Both the position numbers and the translations under genes were made by a program. From Viridothelium virens (Eukaryota; Ascomycota; Dothideomycetes; Trypetheliales; Trypetheliaceae): 64,000 nt of DNA. The notes beneath the pieces are model-generated. The model did not search any database. It was not told the DNA's origin and saw nothing but the letters and a program-made list of their open reading frames with translations. Shown piece by piece: positions 63,811 through 64,000 of the stretch; within the stretch, counting starts at the first letter, position 1, and each line of letters begins with the position of its first letter. The stretch is from NCBI GenBank assembly GCA_010094025.1, contig ML991823.1, positions 158,977-222,976 of the forward strand. Direction: 5' to 3'.

Positions 63811-64000
63811 CTTTTAACCTTGTCTAAATCACTCCAAATTTTAACAGCTGATAGAGTGAGCTGAACTGAGTATTTTTTATTAATTAACCACTATCATAAA
63901 TTCATTTCTTTAATGAGAAAAATAGTAATTAAGGTTAGAATCAAATTTTTTTAATGGGGTGATGCGGCCGCATAGCTGTACCATGCGATGGGCTGAGTTA
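63811..64000. other. AT-rich tail of the window
   Basis: Strongly AT-rich (especially 63860-63955) with poly-A and poly-T runs and TTAATTAA. No coding potential. This could be the start of an AT-rich, repeat-type isochore that continues past the window. Confidence 0.5.

Overview
This is a filamentous ascomycete (Pezizomycotina) chromosome segment. The evidence is a set of eukaryotic housekeeping genes, genes split by short GT-AG introns (mostly 46-108 nt, many with CTAAC or CTGAC branch sites), a class III chitin synthase, a fungal mitochondrial ribosomal protein and fungal secreted enzymes (an AA9 LPMO, an S8 subtilase and an S53 sedolisin). The class could not be settled from sequence alone. 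No tRNA, rRNA, CRISPR array or intact transposon was recognised. Gene models were built by hand-joining exons and checking codon phase at every junction. Names rest on recognised motifs, not database searches.

Layout. 1-39 kb is a fairly gene-dense core. In order: a PNUTS-like PP1 regulator with a CCCH finger (+); exosome cap subunit Rrp4 (-); NEDD8 E2 Ubc12 (-); class III chitin synthase (-); a two-HKD phospholipase D-like protein (+) tail-to-tail with a DUF218 protein (-); a calcineurin-like phosphoesterase (+); a four-TM claudin/SUR7-like protein in five small exons (+); ketol-acid reductoisomerase Ilv5 (-) divergent from a low-molecular-weight tyrosine phosphatase (+); a HAD hydrolase (-); a MOT1-type molybdate transporter (-); a secreted DUF3455 protein (+); a PRELI/MSF1 mitochondrial lipid-transfer protein (+); a WKF-domain nucleolar-type protein (-) divergent from proteasome subunit alpha-1 (+); two unrecognised small multi-exon genes (+); and mitoribosomal protein mL58/Mrpl20 (+).

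39-64 kb is sparser and accessory-like: an AA9 LPMO (-), a subtilase (+) facing a sedolisin (-), a large ankyrin protein (-), a 1,133-residue GPI-type surface protein with three internal repeats (+) and a cytochrome P450 with an unusual I-helix (+). Stretches of several kilobases hold only short broken reading frames. The right end has an interstitial telomere-like TTAGGG tract flanked by small inverted and direct repeats, then AT-rich DNA.

How the genes fit together. The core genes serve general processes: transcription termination and RNA decay, ubiquitin-like conjugation and the proteasome, cell wall synthesis, branched-chain amino acid synthesis, and mitochondrial lipid and ribosome function. 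They do not form a pathway. The distal part is a secretome neighbourhood (polysaccharide oxidation, two peptidases with different pH optima by family, a surface mucin-like protein). I found no convincing new defence or mobile system. The most notable items are the PNUTS-type architecture, three small multi-exon genes of unknown function, an enriched 9-bp TACGGAGTA motif, a stop-less in-frame intron in the chitin synthase catalytic domain, and the telomere-like tract.
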